DNA of 7,600 bases from Embleya sp040605455 (GTDB lineage: Bacteria; Actinomycetota; Actinomycetes; Streptomycetales; Streptomycetaceae), in assembly GCF_040605455.1 (NCBI RefSeq), contig NZ_JBEXCV010000259.1, positions 1 through 7,600 of the forward strand. The letters are read 5' to 3'. The position numbers and the translations under genes are program-made. Of the stretch, positions 5,736 through 7,600 are shown piece by piece; positions within the stretch are counted from its first letter, which is position 1, and each line of letters opens with the position of its first letter. The notes under the pieces were generated by a model. That model was not told the DNA's origin. It was given only the letters and a program-made list of their open reading frames with translations, and ran no database searches.

Positions 5736-7364
5736 GTGGCGGGCATCGGGCAAGCTCATCCTCGGGTGGGTGTGGGTCGGCGGGCCACCTCGCCGAGGCG
5801 GCCGATCAGGGTGCGCAGCACCCGGGTCCGGCCCTGGTCGGCCCTGCTCGCCGACCACCGACAAGACGATCAGCCGGTCCGCCGCGGCGACCGCTTCGGC
5901 CGGCGCTCGGGTGCGGTGGGGGCGCGCAGGACGTGGAGGCCGGCGGTTTTCGGGTTGCGAGGACCGCCCCGGGCTCCGAGGAGCGCTCCGGGGTGTTGTC
6001 CTTCACCGGCACGCGCCCGCGCCGGGCTGAGCACGCGCGGCATCGGCGCCGGCGACCGGGTCGCGCTGCTGTACGGCAACGGCGACTGGATCGACTACGC
6101 GACCGCCTACCTGGGCGTGCAGCGGGCCGGCGCGGTCGCGGTGCCGATGTCGGATCGGCTCGCCCCCGCCGAGGTGCGACACCTGCTCAGGCACAGCGGG
6201 GCCGCGGCCGTGCTGCACCGCGCGGAACTGACCCCGCCGGATGCCGGCACCGGCGCTTGGAGCGCACCGGTCGAGGACATCGAGACCTACCCCGGCCGCG
6301 AACTCCCGCCGCCCGCGCCCGGCGACCTCGCCCAGATCCTGTACACCTCCGGCACCACCGGCACGTCCAAGGGCGTGGCCGCCACGCACGCCAACCTCGT
6401 CCACGGCTGCACGCTGGACGCGCGCCGGCGCCCGCTGGGGCACTCGGCGCACTTCCTGCACGCGTTCCCGGTCGGCACCAACGCCGGGCAGACCATGCTG
6501 ATCAACGCGCTGGACGCGAAGGCGACCGCGATCGCAGCGCCGCGCTTCACCCCCGGCCACTTCGCCCGGCTGATCGAACGGCACACGGTCGGCAGCGTGT
6601 TCGTCGTCCCGGCGATGGCGATCGAACTGCTCGCCGCGGAACGGGTGCGGCGCTGCGACCTCTTCGGTGTGCGGCTGCTCGGCTCCACCGCCGCCGCCCT
6701 GCCGCAGAGTGTCGCGCTGGGCCTGTCCCGGCTGTTCCCGCAGGCCCGGATCGTCAACTACTACACCTCCACCGAGGCCGCGCCCGCCCAGACCACGATG
6801 CTCTTCGATCCCGAACACCCCGACTCGCCCGGGCGGCCCGCGTCGCTGCGCGACCTGCGGGTGACCGACGACGCGGGCCGGGTACTGCCGGTGGGCGAGA
6901 CGGGTGAGGTGTGGCTGCGCTCGCCGACCACGCCCAGGTCCTACTACGGCGAGAACGCCGATTCCGGGGTGTTCTCCGGGCGTTGGGTGCGGATGGGCGA
7001 TCTGGGCCACCTGGACGCGGACGGATTCCTGTACCTGGTCGACCGCGAGCGGGACGTGATCAAGTTCGGGGCCCACAACGTCTCCACGTTGCAGGTGGAG
7101 CACGCCCTGCACGAGCATCCGGCGGTCATCGACGCGGCCGCCTTCGGCGTTCCGCATCCCGTGCTCGGGATGACCGTCGCGGCGGCGGTGGTACCGCTGG
7201 GCAATCTGACCGCGACCGAGCTGCGAGTGTTCCTGATGGAGCGTCTCGCCGCACACGAACTGCCCGGACGGTTGCTGTTCCGGGAATCCCTGCCGCGCAA
7301 CGAGGGCGGCAAGATCCTCAAGCGTGAGCTGCGCCGGCTCCTGGACGACGAGGTCCGACCATGA
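5736..7364 (+). CDS. Stand-alone adenylate-forming ligase (acyl-CoA synthetase / NRPS adenylation type)
   Basis: The enzyme activates a carboxylic acid as its acyl-AMP. Motifs in the 542-aa frame from GTG 5736 are A3 YTSGTTGTSKG (203-213), A5 NYYTSTEA (341-348), A7 RMGDLGHLDADG (419-430), the hinge region DRERDVIKFGAHNVS (436-450), and A10 LPRNEGGKILKREL (519-532) with catalytic Lys526. Family sequence begins only near residue 92 (base 6009): ARARAGLSTRGIGAGDRVALL. Residues 1-91 look non-coding. They are arginine/proline-rich, 5736 has no Shine-Dalgarno site, and about one codon in five ends in A or T, against about one in sixteen just downstream. The A1-like VLSFT sits in another frame at 5993-6007, so the native N-terminus, some 40-60 residues, is frameshifted or deleted. 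The true start is unknown. The stop overlaps the next ATG (ATGA), linking it to an NRPS condensation protein; it probably feeds that assembly line. The substrate cannot be assigned. Confidence 0.75.
   Translation: MAGIGQAHPRVGVGRRATSPRRPIRVRSTRVRPWSALLADHRQDDQPVRRGDRFGRRSGAVGARRTWRPAVFGLRGPPRAPRSAPGCCPSPARARAGLSTRGIGAGDRVALLYGNGDWIDYATAYLGVQRAGAVAVPMSDRLAPAEVRHLLRHSGAAAVLHRAELTPPDAGTGAWSAPVEDIETYPGRELPPPAPGDLAQILYTSGTTGTSKGVAATHANLVHGCTLDARRRPLGHSAHFLHAFPVGTNAGQTMLINALDAKATAIAAPRFTPGHFARLIERHTVGSVFVVPAMAIELLAAERVRRCDLFGVRLLGSTAAALPQSVALGLSRLFPQARIVNYYTSTEAAPAQTTMLFDPEHPDSPGRPASLRDLRVTDDAGRVLPVGETGEVWLRSPTTPRSYYGENADSGVFSGRWVRMGDLGHLDADGFLYLVDRERDVIKFGAHNVSTLQVEHALHEHPAVIDAAAFGVPHPVLGMTVAAAVVPLGNLTATELRVFLMERLAAHELPGRLLFRESLPRNEGGKILKRELRRLLDDEVRP
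5756..5906 (-). pseudogene. Antisense C-terminal gene relic broken by a 10-bp duplication
   Basis: Read leftward, 5906-5847 gives the protein-like APAEAVAAADRLIVLSVVGE. The next frame gives GRTRVLRTLIGRLGEVARR followed by PTPTRG and TGA (5758-5756). The two pieces join exactly if one copy of an imperfect 10-bp tandem duplication is removed: 5827-5836 and 5837-5846, both containing CGGCCCTG. The repaired junction reads VVGEQGRTRVLRTL. Balanced hydrophobic and charged residues make this look like a genuine C-terminus, but I do not recognise the family. Its possible 5' part (5907-6000) is not clear in any single frame. The plus strand here is open as the 5' extension of the ligase frame, so the two readings compete. 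Confidence 0.35.
5993..6007 (+). pseudogene. Out-of-frame remnant of adenylation motif A1
   Basis: In the frame of base 5993 the codons read VLSFT, the start of the A1 consensus L(T/S)YxEL. The ligase frame picks up ARARAGLSTRG from 6009. Family members have about ten residues between these two points, where only 16 bases remain, so a deletion of roughly 17 bases would explain both the shortening and the frame change. The match is five residues long and could be chance. Confidence 0.3.
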
Positions 7365-7600
7365 CTGTCACCAACGAGCAGACCCCCCGACGACGGAGGG
7401 CGAAGGCGTCCGACCCGCCGCTCCACCGCCTGCCGAGTTGCCCTTCGCGCCGCTGTGCGCCGCCCAGTTGGGCGTATGGGTGACCGAGCGCACGCTGCCC
7501 GCCGAGTCCGCCCATCACCTCTCGGTGCTGCTGCGCTTGGACGGCCCGCTGGACGTGGCCGCGCCGGCGGCCGCGTGTGCGGCCACCGTCGCGCGCCACC
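7361..7600 (+). CDS. NRPS condensation-domain protein, 5' part, frameshifted, runs off the window
   Basis: ATG 7361 overlaps the ligase TGA by ATGA. The literal frame, MTVTNEQTP and onward, stops after 40 codons at 7481-7483. From about 7389 the frame shifted by one base reads as the start of a condensation domain. It gives a proline/alanine linker, LPFAPLCAAQLGVWVTE (7438 onward), which fits the C1 motif (SxAQxRLW-like), then LSVLLRLDGPLDVAA and ATVARH at the edge. Removing one C from the C6 run at 7383-7388 joins both pieces without a gap (NEQTPTTEGEG). Condensation domains form the peptide bond between carrier-bound acyl groups. With the ligase upstream, this is probably the first elongation protein of an NRPS pathway continuing to the right. 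The extra C may be a sequencing error, a disabling mutation or a slippery switch. Confidence 0.7.
7383..7388 (+). other. C6 homopolymer, frameshift site
   Basis: Six C residues at codons 8-10 of the condensation protein. Five C residues would keep the frame open from ATG 7361 through the condensation domain to the window edge. Confidence 0.65.

Noticed and set aside
5783..5842. Plus-strand reading LAEAADQGAQHPGPALV, reminiscent of a ligase N-terminus
   Set aside because: It is some 50 codons away from the A1-like VLSFT, where about ten are expected, and it competes with the better-explained antisense relic.

Overview
The window is very GC-rich, nearly every codon of its intact genes ends in G or C, and an intergenic repeat of a kind I associate with Streptomyces is present. 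This points to a streptomycete-like actinomycete. Family names come from motif recognition only; no database search was run.

Left part (1-1753). Bases 1-374 hold no gene I can support. From a GTG at 375, a small multi-pass membrane protein is fused in frame to a metallo-beta-lactamase (MBL) fold hydrolase that has lost its N-terminus. The MBL part then suffers a frameshift near 1443, so its last metal-binding histidine lies in another frame. Behind it is a seven-copy, 26-bp tandem repeat (1569-1753), squeezed between two convergent genes and overlapping the 3' end of the next one.

Middle part (1728-5700). This is the best-preserved block and looks like one regulated uptake unit. Leftward, an APC-superfamily permease (4246-2762) overlaps a ROK-family sugar kinase (2765-1728) by ATGA. 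Rightward, a ROK-family repressor with an N-terminal winged helix (4468-5700) is transcribed divergently. The gap between them holds a good leftward sigma-70-type promoter (TTGACG, 17 bp, TTTACT). Its spacer and -10 box are covered by an imperfect palindrome, the obvious candidate operator. The simplest reading is that the repressor senses a sugar or sugar derivative and shuts off the permease and kinase. An amino-acid-type permease beside a sugar kinase suggests an amino sugar or a sugar-amino acid conjugate as substrate, but that is inference.

Right part (5701-7600). Bases 5701-6010 look like decayed DNA. They hold a degenerate repeat, an antisense C-terminal gene relic broken by a 10-bp tandem duplication, and a frameshifted remnant of an adenylation-domain A1 motif. 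Then comes a stand-alone adenylate-forming ligase with all its later core motifs, overlapping by ATGA the start of a non-ribosomal peptide synthetase (NRPS) condensation-domain protein that leaves the window. That last gene is interrupted by one extra C in a C6 run. The right edge is probably the border of an NRPS cluster. Four frame disruptions flank the intact transport unit, so either the flanks are decaying or the assembly has indel errors.
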